Shown here piece by piece: positions 12,850 to 23,187 of a stretch of 64,000 nucleotides of DNA. How positions within the stretch are numbered: position 1 is the stretch's first letter; each line of letters begins with the position of its first letter. A program made the position numbers and the translations under genes. The notes beneath the pieces were generated by a model. It had not been told where the DNA came from, searched no databases, and was given only the letters and a program-made list of their open reading frames with translations. Source of the stretch: Diphasiastrum complanatum. Lineage: Eukaryota > Streptophyta > Lycopodiopsida > Lycopodiales > Lycopodiaceae. Location: positions 14,476,558-14,540,557 of the forward strand of contig CM055114.1 in the NCBI GenBank assembly GCA_029204225.1, given 5' to 3'.

Positions 12850-13765
12850 TAAGGCCAAAAGCCAAGGTCCAAGGACTAAAGGCCAAAGGCTTCAACTTAA
12901 AGGTCGAGTGCTAGTGCCAAAGGCCAAAGGGCGAATGAGCTAAAGACTAGGGTCAAGGCCCAAAGGCTAAGGACTAGGTCCAAAGACCTAGGGCAAAGGG
13001 CTAAGGGCGAAGGACCTAGGTGCAAGGACTAAGGGCTAAGGACCTAGGAGCAAGGGCCAAGGATTAACGGTGAAGTGTTAGGAATAAGGGCCGAGGGGCA
13101 AGGGGCAAGGGCCAGGATCCAAGGGCCAAGAGCTATGGGTGAAGGACGAAGGGTTATCGACTAAGGCCAAAAGCCAAGGGCCAAGGACTAAAGGCCAAAG
13201 GCTTCAACTTAAAGGTTGAGTGCTAGTGCCAAAGGCCAAAGGGCAAATGGGCTAAGGACTAGGGCCATGGCCCAAAGCCTAAGGGCTAGGTCCAAAGATC
13301 TAGGGCCGAGGACCTAGGCGAAGGACCTAGGTGCAAGGACTAAGGGCTAAGGACCTAGGAGCAAGGGCCAAGGATTAAGGGTGAAGTGCTAGGAATAAGG
13401 GTCAAGGGGAAAGGGGCAAGGGGTAAGGGCCAGGGTCCAAGGGCCAAGGGCTATGGACAAAGGGCGAAGGGTCACCGGCTAAGGCCAGAAGCCAAGGGCC
13501 AAGGACTAAAGGTCAAAGGCTTCAACTTAAAGGTCGAGTGCTAGTGCCAAAGGCCAAAGGGCAAAATGGGCTAAGGACTCGGGCCAAGGCCCAAAGGTAA
13601 AGGACTAGGTCCAAAGACCTAGGGCCTAGGACCTAGGCGAAGGATCTAGGTGCAAGGAATAAGACCAAAGGGCCCAAGGCCTAAGACCCAAAGGCCAAGG
13701 GCTAAAGACTAAGGGGTAAGGGCTAAGCACCAAGGGTTGAGAGCCATTGAGTGCTAAGGGCTAAG
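12850..13765. repeat. Degenerate heptamer array in about 315-bp higher-order units
   Basis: Nearly the whole stretch parses into 7-mers of the type AAGGGCC, AAGGACT, AAGGGCT and AAGGACC. Three longer copies are seen: the landmark CAAAGGCTTCAACTTAAAGG occurs at about 12884, 13196 and 13514, a spacing of about 312 and 318 bp. The first two copies are the most alike, the third shorter. No coding potential. Confidence 0.9.
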
Positions 13766-13775
13766 GATCAAGTCT

Positions 13776-14156
13776 TTGCACTCCAGCAAAAAAAAAAATG
13801 TATCATTTTCTGAACCATTAAGTGAGTGTTTTAAGCACTATTCTAATGGTTCAAACAAGGGCAACGTCAGAAAAATGTTGGGCCAGCCTTTTGGTTTAGA
13901 AAGGAGTAACATCCAAAAAATGGCGACAAGATTAATATATAATTTAGATTATTTGAGTGGTGTAGAAGATGTCGAGAACATATCCGCCGACTGCAATACA
14001 ACAAGATCAAGTAATTACAACTCGGATATCTTGACAGGAATTGAAGATATTTCTCATCGTGATATGTCAAGATCAGTGTACAACTCAGATATCAATGTCG
14101 AGGATGTGATTACTCGTAATATATTTGCATCAACATACAACTCAGATATTCATTAG
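13776..14156 (+). pseudogene. N-terminal exon of gene A with YNSDI repeats
   Basis: An open stretch of 126 codons that contains four spaced repeats of about 20 residues around YNLDY, YNSDI, YNSDI and YNSDI with nearby ED pairs. It starts right after the heptamer array and is followed by about 360 bp without a clear exon. No family is recognised. Its place at the front of gene A is inferred from order and strand only. Confidence 0.35.
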
Positions 14157-15727
14157 TGAAAGTATGGGCCCAAAGAGGGCCCTATAAGAAATGCCATGTA
14201 GGAGAGAGAAAAATAACTATAAAGTAATTATAATATCATTTTCTAGCTTCTTTACGCATCTGCCCGCACTACTTTCCTTGTAAATGAATGCACCTTAGTT
14301 TAGTCACATCAAACTTCACTGGTGTTTAACCACAATTAAAATATAATTTTCAAAATGCTGAAATATTCCCTCCCAATAGTTGGGAACACTCAAAAATTTG
14401 AATTATAAGTGACATTTCTAAAAAAAGCCTATGCCAACTCTATCTCCAGCAGAGTCGTTAGCGCCATCTCCAGCTTTGTTATTGTCATTGTGTTGTTTGT
14501 TACTATAGTATTGTACTGATGACAAAGCTTTATCATCTTCATGTGGATCTGTCACCAGAATATACTCCGCTCAGGACAAGAAATTCAAGGCAACCCAAAT
14601 TGTCAACTTCTGATATGGTCCGATACAGGGAGGAAAAGCTAAAACATGTAGATTTATGGTCATCAGGAACATTGTATCCTATTGATCCATGTTCATTGCA
14701 ACATCCAGATTTTCATTCGGTGAGTCAGTTAATAATCTATATGAGTCATGGTAAAAATGGCCTTTTGGGATACTGTGAGAATTTGATGCTCCATGGGAAT
14801 GCACATTCAATGCAAAGAATACATTATTTGGAAGAGGAATCAAGGAAAATATCAAAGGAGTGCGAAGAAAAATCTACAAAGATGAAAACTTGTTTGGATG
14901 AAAACGAGATGCTTAAGGAGGAGATCCATAGGTTGAAATCTTCTTTGAATCATTATACAACTAGTAATGATGAGATAAAAATTGCATATTTCAATCCATG
15001 CGTATCTCATATTTGTCTCTTGTTAAAGGTATGGATGTGCTCAACAAAAAGGTCCGAAACAACAAGAGGAAAAGACTGGTAAACAAGGATATATGTGATC
15101 TATCATCCAGAGGAGGTCATAGAAAAAGATGAATCCGTGTATTCAAGTAAGTTATAGCTTATTTGGTATTGAATATTGCTTGAACTTTTTGATTCATTCA
15201 TAATCACTAATTTTGCTATTTGTTCATTTGTTCATTTGCTTATTATATACTGCTGTGAATACTATGAGTGTCCTAATTTCTACTGACATTTTCATGAACA
15301 TTATGTTTGCAATGCAGATCAGCATTGGTTGGTGAAGACCATTTGGCCGATGAGATTTCAATTGGAAACTCACTAGGCCCTATCTTGACTTCTAAATTTA
15401 TGAAATCAATGTTAAATAATAACAAAATGAAAAAGATTAAGGCTTCAATTATTGATAGCATTATGGATAAAGTTGGAAAAATATTAGACACTACATTGCT
15501 TCAAGGGCCATGTGACTTTTCTAGCACCAGTAGGGAAGCATATGCAACAATGTTTAAGATGATAAAGGAGGCATTTGCACAGGTAAATATTTAAAAGTTT
15601 CCAATTCCACGACCATTTCATCTTTTAAAAAAAGAGACATGTTAAACCATGGTATGTAGACAACAGATGGTATTTCATTTTATATCAATGAAGTGTATTG
15701 CTCGAAAGGAGAAAGTCTATCATATAA

Positions 15728-16536
15728 TGTTGAATTTCACACGTGTGGATTGTCCACTACATGTACTTGTGATCTCCTAAGGTGTGTAGATGCACCAAGA
15801 TCAAGACTAGATTGAGATTCAAGATCTATCTTTGATTCTATGGCAAAAACACACTACTACATGCATTCAATCACTTCCAACTCTCACTCACACGTGTGGG
15901 AAGTGTTCCAAAAGTATTCTAAGTAAAAACAAGCTGCTCTCCTCGGGTAGAGAGAGAAAAACCATCAGGAGCTCTCGGGTAGAGAGAGAAAGCTAGAAAT
16001 TCAATGACACTCAAAATCCACTCAATCTCAAAATCAATTAGATCCAAAAGGAGGAGTACAATGATACTAATAGATTCATGAGCTACCACTATGCTTAACT
16101 ATGATTGGATCACACTTTGCCACCTCTTAATCCTATTGGACCATTGATCCATGCACCTCTAAATTCTATTGGACTATATTCTAGCACACCTCGATTTTCT
16201 ATTGGACCTCACAAGGTTCCACCTCTAAATCCTATTGGACCTCTTAAACTTCATCAAACAAAAGCATGACACTTGTCTACACTCTAATTGGCACAAGTTT
16301 GGCTCAATATTGGCATTACAAGTGGAAATGGATAATTTGCCATCTATGCCAAATTTGACCCTATCAACATCCTACACCTAAATGCTTGACTATGAAATTC
16401 TATGAGACCCCTATATCAAACATTTTGATTTACTTTACAATTCTCCACACGTGGGAACATCCTCCACACATGTGAGATTCACTTACAAACTTCTATCATA
16501 AAAAATACCAAGCTAGATTTTTGCCAATTTCTCACA
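15728..16536 (-). repeat. 3' LTR of the young element
   Basis: 809 bp, starting TGTTGAATTTCAC and ending TTTCTCACA in plus coordinates. It carries about 32 extra bp near 15950-15985, where TCGGGTAGAGAGAGAAA occurs twice. The other LTR has it once, so either a short duplication here or a loss between direct repeats there. A purine-rich tract (read on minus) follows at 16537-16545. Confidence 0.92.
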
Positions 16537-16662
16537 CTCCTCCTCAAAAAATAGCTTGGAAAGGTACTAGATCACTTGAGAAGTTTGTAAATCTTTTTGA
16601 GTGGATCCTTTGGTATGCATAAGAAGTGAAGATTAGCCAAGGGATCCATCATAGCAGCACCC

Positions 16663-17376
16663 TCACCATATCCATGATAAGATCTCTTTGGTAGAGATCT
16701 CTTGCCAATGCCTTTGAAGAGTGCTCCACCAATATTCCATTATTATCATGGGCTTCCTCCATGCTTGATGATGATCTTTGCCTTGAAAGTTCCACTTGCA
16801 TGATGGATGCACCATAAATAGAGAAATCTGAGGCTTCCAAGCCTCATAAGGATCATGGAGATCAAGATCATAAGATGTGAAACAATGATGATTATCAAGA
16901 TTATGCGTTCTAGCTTGACTAGTCCACATACAATGAACTATATCCATGATGGATCTAATCTTGATATCAAAGACTATCTTGATCTTTTTTAGGCTAGTTA
17001 ATCTCTCAAGGATGTAAGTGTCCACTTTGGATGCTTCACTTAATCTCAAGAGGAGTTTACAATTTGCCTCAAAACATGTGAAAACATGATTTTCAAAAAA
17101 GTGAGTACCAAGCTCAATCTTGTTCTTACTAGAACCAAGAGCATACTTTTGACAATACAATATCTTGCTTTCAAAAAGTATTGGAAACACATCTAAGTCA
17201 ATAATGACAAGAAACATGTCCATACCATAAGCATCATACAAAACTAGTATAGCTTTTCTTGAACTTTGAGATCCAAAAAAATTCAATGAAGCAAGATAGC
17301 ATTTCAAGCAAAGGAAGAGAAGCATATATGAATGTGTTGTAGTAGATACAACATGAAAGATGCCCCTCTTTGCCAT
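16663..17376 (-). CDS. Open tail of the young copia element, unknown product
   Basis: 237 codons open on the minus strand, overlapping the end of the preceding frame. No gag-pol similarity is seen. Its middle (about residues 40-125: RKAILVLYDAYG, KYALGSSKN, FEANCKLLLRLSEASKVDTY) recurs at 62990-63240 and again at 63750-63975, and weakly at 7877-8161. The start is not certain. It may be non-coding 3' sequence that happens to be open, but recurrence in separate elements suggests selection or a shared captured segment. Confidence 0.45.
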   Translation of the reverse strand: MAKRGIFHVVSTTTHSYMLLFLCLKCYLASLNFFGSQSSRKAILVLYDAYGMDMFLVIIDLDVFPILFESKILYCQKYALGSSKNKIELGTHFFENHVFTCFEANCKLLLRLSEASKVDTYILERLTSLKKIKIVFDIKIRSIMDIVHCMWTSQARTHNLDNHHCFTSYDLDLHDPYEAWKPQISLFMVHPSCKWNFQGKDHHQAWRKPMIIMEYWWSTLQRHWQEISTKEILSWIW

Positions 17377-18484
17377 GTAAGGTGAGCCATAAAGACTCGG
17401 CCATGCATCTTGAAGATCTTCTTGAAATCATATGAAGAAGAAACTCCTCCTCACACATTGGCCCCATCATAACTTGAATACCTTCAAAAAGGATAACTTG
17501 TGATGCTTCTTGAGAAGCCTTGATCTCGGCCACTTCCAAGATTGAATCTTCATGCAATATGACATCTCTAATCACCATCACATTTGAGATAGAGAGTGTA
17601 AAGACACTAAAGGCCTCCTTGATGGATGAGTATCCAATCATGATCCATGAGCTTGGATCATCCTTCCTTCTTGTTTCCAAGGGAATATGTGCAAAGCAAG
17701 CACTACCAAGTTCACTAAGGTGATCAACCTTAGGCTTCATCTTGAGTAAAACTTCATATGGTGCTATTCGTTCAAGAGCTCCAATACTCCTCAAAGCTTT
17801 AATCTTCAATGAGAATTTCTTCTCAACATATGCTTTGAATAATAAGGAATAATCATACACCATAATACTTGAAGAGAGAAGATATGTGCATCTTGTGTAA
17901 TCCTCCTCCTTTGAAATATTGGAAATATAAGAAACATCAAGAGAGTTTGCACTCTCACTTGGATCCAATTTATAGATGCCTTCAAATCTTGATCCATATG
18001 CAAGGATCTCACCATCCTTCTTAATCACACAATTGTTAATATTGAAATTGACATCAAAGCCACTATCAAGAAGTTGGCCAACACTTAAGATGTTCTTTGT
18101 AAGCTTTGGGACAAAAAGAACATTGTTGAGAAATAGATCTTTAGAAGATGCAAGCTTCAAGGGAATAATCCCTACTCCTTCAATATTGCACTCATGCTTA
18201 CTTGCAAAGTTTCTGGTCTTCTTGACTCCATCATAAGGCATAATAGATGAAAAAAAGTTCTTGGAGCCACACATATGTGAAGATGCTCCACTATCAATAT
18301 ACCATGAGTCATCCTTGTTGAAGGTGGAAGAGGAGAAGCTTGATGCCATAAGAGAGCCTTCTCCATCACTTGCAATATAGTCTTCTTTCTCATTGGTGAT
18401 GTTGGCTTGATTGAGTTGATTCTTCTTCTTGAAGCAATTGGTGGCATAATGGCCTTTCTTGCCACAATAAAAGCACTTGATCAT
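17234..18484 (-). CDS. Nucleocapsid, protease and truncated integrase of the young element
   Basis: Continues the gag frame after a single TAA (18539-18541). The zinc knuckle CFYCGKKGHYATNC is near the start, then the protease WYIDSGASSHM (about 18281-18315) with intact DSGA and LFVPKLTKNILSVGQLLDSG. The GAG-pre-integrase domain is missing. Integrase begins at YLLSSSIMVYDY and jumps from KIKALRSIG straight to APYEVLLKMKPKVDHL, removing the DDE residues. The C-terminal 60 residues are unlike pol. The retained protease could still process gag. Confidence 0.75.
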   Translation of the reverse strand: MIKCFYCGKKGHYATNCFKKKNQLNQANITNEKEDYIASDGEGSLMASSFSSSTFNKDDSWYIDSGASSHMCGSKNFFSSIMPYDGVKKTRNFASKHECNIEGVGIIPLKLASSKDLFLNNVLFVPKLTKNILSVGQLLDSGFDVNFNINNCVIKKDGEILAYGSRFEGIYKLDPSESANSLDVSYISNISKEEDYTRCTYLLSSSIMVYDYSLLFKAYVEKKFSLKIKALRSIGALERIAPYEVLLKMKPKVDHLSELGSACFAHIPLETRRKDDPSSWIMIGYSSIKEAFSVFTLSISNVMVIRDVILHEDSILEVAEIKASQEASQVILFEGIQVMMGPMCEEEFLLHMISRRSSRCMAESLWLTLHGKEGHLSCCIYYNTFIYASLPLLEMLSCFIEFFWISKFKKSYTSFV

Positions 18485-18538
18485 CTTCTTCTTGAGATTT
18501 GAATTAGAAGCATGAGAGGTATCCTCCTCCTCTCCATC

Positions 18539-19237
18539 TTAGTCTTTAGCTTTGTTATTAGAGAAGTGATGGTGTTGCTTCTTACTCCTCTCTTTGTGCT
18601 TGGCAAATAGAACTTTGCCATCATCATGATTGAGTGATAGCTTGTCCATCCTCAAGAGTTTGTTCTCTTGTCTTGATTCTTCAGAAATAAGCACACTTTG
18701 AAGGGCCTCCAAACTTGGTAGCTCCTCCTTAATAGCATAGGATTGGACAAGGTTGTCATATTCATCTCTCAAGCCATTGAGAATGACTTGGACTAGCTCA
18801 CTTTGATTGATTGCGTCACCAATACATGCAAGCTCTCTATGAATATCCTTGACTCTCAAAACATAATTAGATGCACTCTCATCACTCTTTTGACTACTTT
18901 GGAATATTTGATTTCTAAGAGTGAGGAGCCTAGAGGTGTTCTTAGCCTCATAGATGGACTTGAGACAATCCCAAGCTTCCTTGGATGTAGAACAATCACC
19001 AATCTCCCTCAATATCTCATTAGAGACATTCATCTTAATGTAGTGGAGAGCCATCCTAGCTCTCTTCTTGTATTTTTGTACTTCTTGAAGGACTTGAGGC
19101 TCCTCCTCAATCCCAAGTACAATGTCCATCACATCTTGGAGTATCAAGATGAACTCCATCCTCAACTTCCATATTGAATAATTGGAAGTAGACAATCTCT
19201 CACTTGGTTGCAACAAGTATGAACTCATTGAAGTCAT
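18539..19237 (-). CDS. Copia gag (capsid) of the young element
   Basis: 232 codons from ATG at 19237, starting MTSMSSYLLQPSERLSTSNY and carrying the usual copia capsid features (YSIWKLRMEFIL, KEAWDCLKSIYE, LVQVILNGLRDEY, LPSLEALQSVL). It is closely related to gag at 28689-27412. A TAA at 18539 separates it from the nucleocapsid in the same frame (DGEEED follows at once). This may be a mutation or a translational boundary, which the sequence alone cannot tell. No other lesion is seen. Confidence 0.85.
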   Translation of the reverse strand: MTSMSSYLLQPSERLSTSNYSIWKLRMEFILILQDVMDIVLGIEEEPQVLQEVQKYKKRARMALHYIKMNVSNEILREIGDCSTSKEAWDCLKSIYEAKNTSRLLTLRNQIFQSSQKSDESASNYVLRVKDIHRELACIGDAINQSELVQVILNGLRDEYDNLVQSYAIKEELPSLEALQSVLISEESRQENKLLRMDKLSLNHDDGKVLFAKHKERSKKQHHHFSNNKAKD

Positions 19238-19981
19238 GTAAAGTGGAGATAAATAAAAGTGATGAACAAAAAATGTTGCTTCTCTCTCACTATAGGATCC
19301 AATAATGGTGTGCTACCATCTCCTATGCAAGATCTTGCAACAAATTGTGAGATGATTCTCACTAGCTATCTCAATCTCTCCAAAACTAGATCTACTTCAC
19401 ATCAAATGATGGAGTATGGGCAAATTTAGGATCAAACACTCTTAGCACGTGTGAAATACACTAAGAAACCAAATTTGACTCAAATACAGTGATATTGCAT
19501 GAAACAAAATGGCTAAGATCTCAAAACAATGCCTAGATCACATATAGATGAGATTGGTAAGCATTCAACTGTGATTTTGGATCAAACAAGCAATCTCTTG
19601 ACCAAACCAAATGTGTCCACCCAGGTCTAGGTGCCCTACCTAACTCTCTTCAAAAGCTTATAGCTTTTGATTGGCTCAACCGAATGGAATGAAACTGATT
19701 GCATCAGAAACTAGACAAAAATAGCTTCAAAACAAGCTATCTAGCAAGATTTTTGGATCAAACATGAAAGAGAACTCCCAAACTGAAATTGGATGTTCCT
19801 CACACGTGTCTGAGCACCTGATTCCGTACAGTACCATATCAGACCCAATCAATGTCCTTTTGATCTCTTTTGATCCAAAATTGAACAAGATAGCTAGGAA
19901 AATGGGCCTTGACAATTTCTAGCTCAAGATTGATGAATAGTTTTCACTCAAATGGATCAAAATGCATGGTAACCTTAGGTA

Positions 19982-19994
19982 GGCTCTGATACCA
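19982..19994 (-). other. Primer-binding site of the young element
   Basis: On the minus strand TGGTATCAGAGCC, a perfect match to the complement of initiator-Met tRNA, directly next to the 5' LTR (19995-20770). Confidence 0.95.
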
Positions 19995-20770
19995 TGTTGA
20001 ATTCACACGTGTGGATTGTCCACTACATGTACTTGTGATCTCCTAAGGTGTGTAGATGCACCAAGATCAAGACTAGATTGAGATTCAAGATCTATCTTTG
20101 ATTCTATGGCAAAAACACACTACTACATGCATTCAATCACTTCCAACTCTCACTCACACGTGTGGGAAGTGTTCCAAAAGTATTCTAAGTAAAAACAAGC
20201 TGCTCTCCTTGGGTAGAGAGAGAAAGCTAGAAATTCAATGACACTCAAAATCCACTCAATCTCAAAATCAATTAGATCCAAAAGGAGGAGTACAATGATA
20301 CTAATAGATTCATGAGCTACCACTATGCTTAACTATGATTGGATCACACTTTGCCACCTCTTAATCCTATTGGACCATTGATCCATGCACCTCTAAATTC
20401 TATTGGACTATATTCAAGCACACCTCAATTTTCTATTGGACCTCACAAGGTTCCACCTCTAAATCCTATTGGACCTCTTAAGCTTCATCAAACAAAAGCA
20501 TGACACTTGTCTACACTCTAATTGGCACAAGTTTGGCTCAATATTGGCATTACAAGTGGAAATGGATAATTTGCCATCTATGTCAAATTTGACCCTATCA
20601 ACATCCTACACCTAAATGCTTGACTATGAAATTCTATGAGACCCCTATATCAAACATTTTGATTTACTTTACAATTCTCCACACGTGGGAACATCCTCCA
20701 CACATGTGAGATTCACTTACAAACTTCTATCATAAAAAATACCAAGCTAGATTTTTGCCAATTTCTCACA
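19995..20770 (-). repeat. 5' LTR of the young element
   Basis: 776 bp, starting TGTTGAATTCACACG and ending TTTCTCACA in plus coordinates. Nearly identical to 15728-16536. Its edges are shared with the LTRs at 24089 and 29361 (GTTGAATTCACACGTGTGG), so the two elements are one lineage. Confidence 0.95.
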
Positions 20771-22412
20771 TATAACAATTCCAAAAAAAAAATTATTGAC
20801 ACTAATCAGTTATTAACATTCATCATAAATTTTTACGGTATTACAAATGAGAATGTCAATAACAAGTTGATAGTTGTTCTCAAGTTAGATGAGTCTAAAT
20901 TATAAAAGGACAAAAAATGGAAAAAGTCAATCTCACAATCATGAATGGAACACTTTCAAATTCAAAAGACTCAGAAGGTCTCAATTTCAGTGCTCAATCA
21001 GAAAATAATATTTGGTGGTTGGCAGCATTTCAAGTATAGCAGTTCCTTCGCATAATAAATAGGGATAATCATTTAAATATGGATTTCATATCTAAAATCT
21101 TCTCTGTGTTAATATTATGAGGCTAATCACATTTTTGTATTCTCTTATAGGTGCTGAAAGAAAACTATAACATTCTCTCATGGATATTTAGTAGAACATC
21201 ATATCCTGCCACCATAAAAAATCACATGGAGGGAGTTCCACTCAATATTTCTAGAATTGGCACTTTCAACATTGAATGGCATTTAGCAGGAGATCTGAAG
21301 ACATTAAAATGTATTTTCAATGTAACTCATAGCGCTAACTCTAAACACCCTTGTTTGTACTGCATGAAAATGGCAAAAGACATGACAAGAGTACATGAAT
21401 ACCAAGAGATCGAGAAGATCCTAATTGGAAACCTGTACTACCAATTTCTCTATGAAATGTTCATATATGTACATTGCATGCGGAGGTGCGTATTATAGAA
21501 AAAATAATATATCTTCACATCTTGTTTGCATGAAATTCCGAGCCAGAAGCCTCTGCGAAGGAAGCTATTTCCAGATTAGAGGATGTGTTGTCCAAAGCAG
21601 GCTTACATAAAGGCCACGTTAAAATAAAAAAAGATGATAAGCTATCAGATAAAACAGTATATATTCCATGCAAGCCGAGCATTGGAGGATCTAAAGCTCA
21701 AAGATTTTTATCAAATTATTCTGGCAAAACAATCTAAGGTTCAATACACGGTTTGGAAAGAAATTATTGTACAACTCAAGATTTCGAAGAAGAAGCTTCT
21801 ACTTGTATACACAAAGTAGAAGTTTGGAAAAAGTTAGACAACATGGTGAAATACTTGAGAAAAGATAAATTTTCAAATACTGATGTTCAAATAATACAGA
21901 AAACAACCAATGAATTTGTGGATGCAGTCCAAAGTGCATGGGGTGTTGATCATATAACACGTGGGGTGTTGATCATATAACACATTACATGGTAAGATTT
22001 TGATTTTACACTACGATAGACAAATATGTGCAATTAAATTACATCTTTTGGTACTGATTTAGATTATGTTTTTATGACATGCAGCACATATTACGACATC
22101 ATTCGACATTCTTTGCAAGAAATAGTGGAAGTCTTAGCATATGGTCATTGCAAGGAATGGAAAATCTCATTGGCAAGCAAGAGCGGCATTTCATAAAAGT
22201 ACACAACATGGCGGGACTAGCACAAAAAACAGCTATATACTGCAACTTTTTCAATGGTTTTACAGAAGAATCCAAATTCATCATAATACAAAATCGACGG
22301 ATTATAAAAAATTTCAAAAAGCATGCAAATTTATACAAGCCAGTAGGCTATAGACGCACAATAAAATTTTGTATATTAAATAAAATATTCACAAAGTACA
22401 ATTCAACAGTAT

Positions 22413-23036
22413 CTAATCTGCTTCCGATATTTTTTCCAATGAAAGTTGCAACTTAGAATCATACAACAATTTTCTTCTTTCGTATGAATCCAATAGCTCA
22501 TAGTTTTCATGCTTACTCAGATCAACGTAAGCAGCATACACTGCAAAATGAGATGATTTGAGCATGAAATTCACTGGTCCATATCCTAAAATTTCAACCA
22601 CAATAGTTTTCTTTACAAAAATTATTTTATGCGCCTTATTGAAATTATGTCCTCCAAGAAAATAAGACAGTGTCTTGATTGCCATACTCATAGTTTCACC
22701 ATGTTGATGAAACTTTGAATGGGCACACTTATCTCATTATTCTTGAAGGACTTCAGATAGTGCCCTAGTGCATGATCTCTTGAAAATTCTCCAGTAGAAG
22801 ATCTCTGCTCTCCTCGACGAATTGCGAAATCATCAAGGAAAATTGTTTTCTGAAATAATAAAAAAAAACAAAGTAAGCTCCAGTATATAATCTAACATAA
22901 CAAATCTACTAGTACTTGATAAGAGACAAAAACTTACGCATTCGGCTTTGTCGTCTCTGATTACTATCTCTCCATCAATATTATGTCCACCTTTCGATGT
23001 CAATATTGTTGGTGAATAGACAGTTGGCTGTGGCCT
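22413..23036 (-). pseudogene. Unknown spliced gene (gene B), minus strand
   Basis: Two exons can be read on the minus strand. One ends ...VIRDDKAEC at 22938 with a GTAAGT donor. An 88-bp intron (22850-22937) ends TTTCAG, and the next exon starts KTIFLDDFAIRRGEQRSSTG in phase. After about 55 codons the frame breaks and resumes as SMAIKTLSYFLGGHNFNKAH to a stop at 22413. It is convergent with gene A and overlaps its end. I do not recognise the protein. Matching splice phase argues that it was a real gene. Confidence 0.45.
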
Positions 23037-23187
23037 CAGTTATAGAAAGTAGAATAAAAAGAAAAGGAGGAAAAAAGGATTTGAAATAGTCCAACCTATC
23101 AGTAATACCAAATTCATTAAAAAAAAAAAAAGCAAATTGGATTCAAAACTAGACATTTTAAACGAAAATAACAGAACTAAAGCTCCA

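Larger units (their letters stand above)
15728..20770 (-). mobile_element. Young non-autonomous copia element with gag but no RT or RNase H
   Basis: Minus-strand element with LTRs at 15728-16536 and 19995-20770 and a TATAA target duplication (15723-15727 and 20771-20775). The LTRs differ by about five substitutions plus two indels, so the insertion is recent. It encodes gag, a zinc knuckle, a protease and a shrunken integrase without its catalytic centre. RT and RNase H are absent and a different open tail (16663-17376) takes their place. It resembles gag-bearing terminal-repeat elements (TR-GAG type) and would need RT and integrase in trans, for example from relatives of the element at 24089-29962. 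Confidence 0.9.
13776..22456 (+). pseudogene. Spliced transposase-like gene (gene A), interrupted by a copia element
   Basis: Pieces in order on the plus strand: an N-terminal repeat region (13776-14156); a coiled-coil region (14519-15165; EEESRKISKECEEKSTKM) ending in a K/R-rich stretch with one TGA; a clean exon 15318-15582 between AG and GT; then, after an intron holding the copia element at 15728-20770, an exon from 21151 (TTATAG acceptor). The last part carries FNIEWHLAGDLKTLKCIF, HPCLYCMK, TLHAEVRIIEKII and, at 22079-22180, HILRHHSTFF and GMENLIGKQERHF. From memory these blocks resemble uncharacterised RNase H-fold transposase-like proteins. Frameshifts near 21400 and stops near 21735 and 21977 break it. 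Assignment to a named superfamily is not secure. Confidence 0.5.

Noticed and set aside
12850-13765. CRISPR-like or satellite gene interpretation of the heptamer array
   Set aside because: There are no equal spacers and no constant repeat, and the organism is a plant.
22079-22353. Three overlapping frames at the end of gene A as separate small genes
   Set aside because: Only one frame continues the HILRHH...GMENLIGKQ blocks; the others are shadows.
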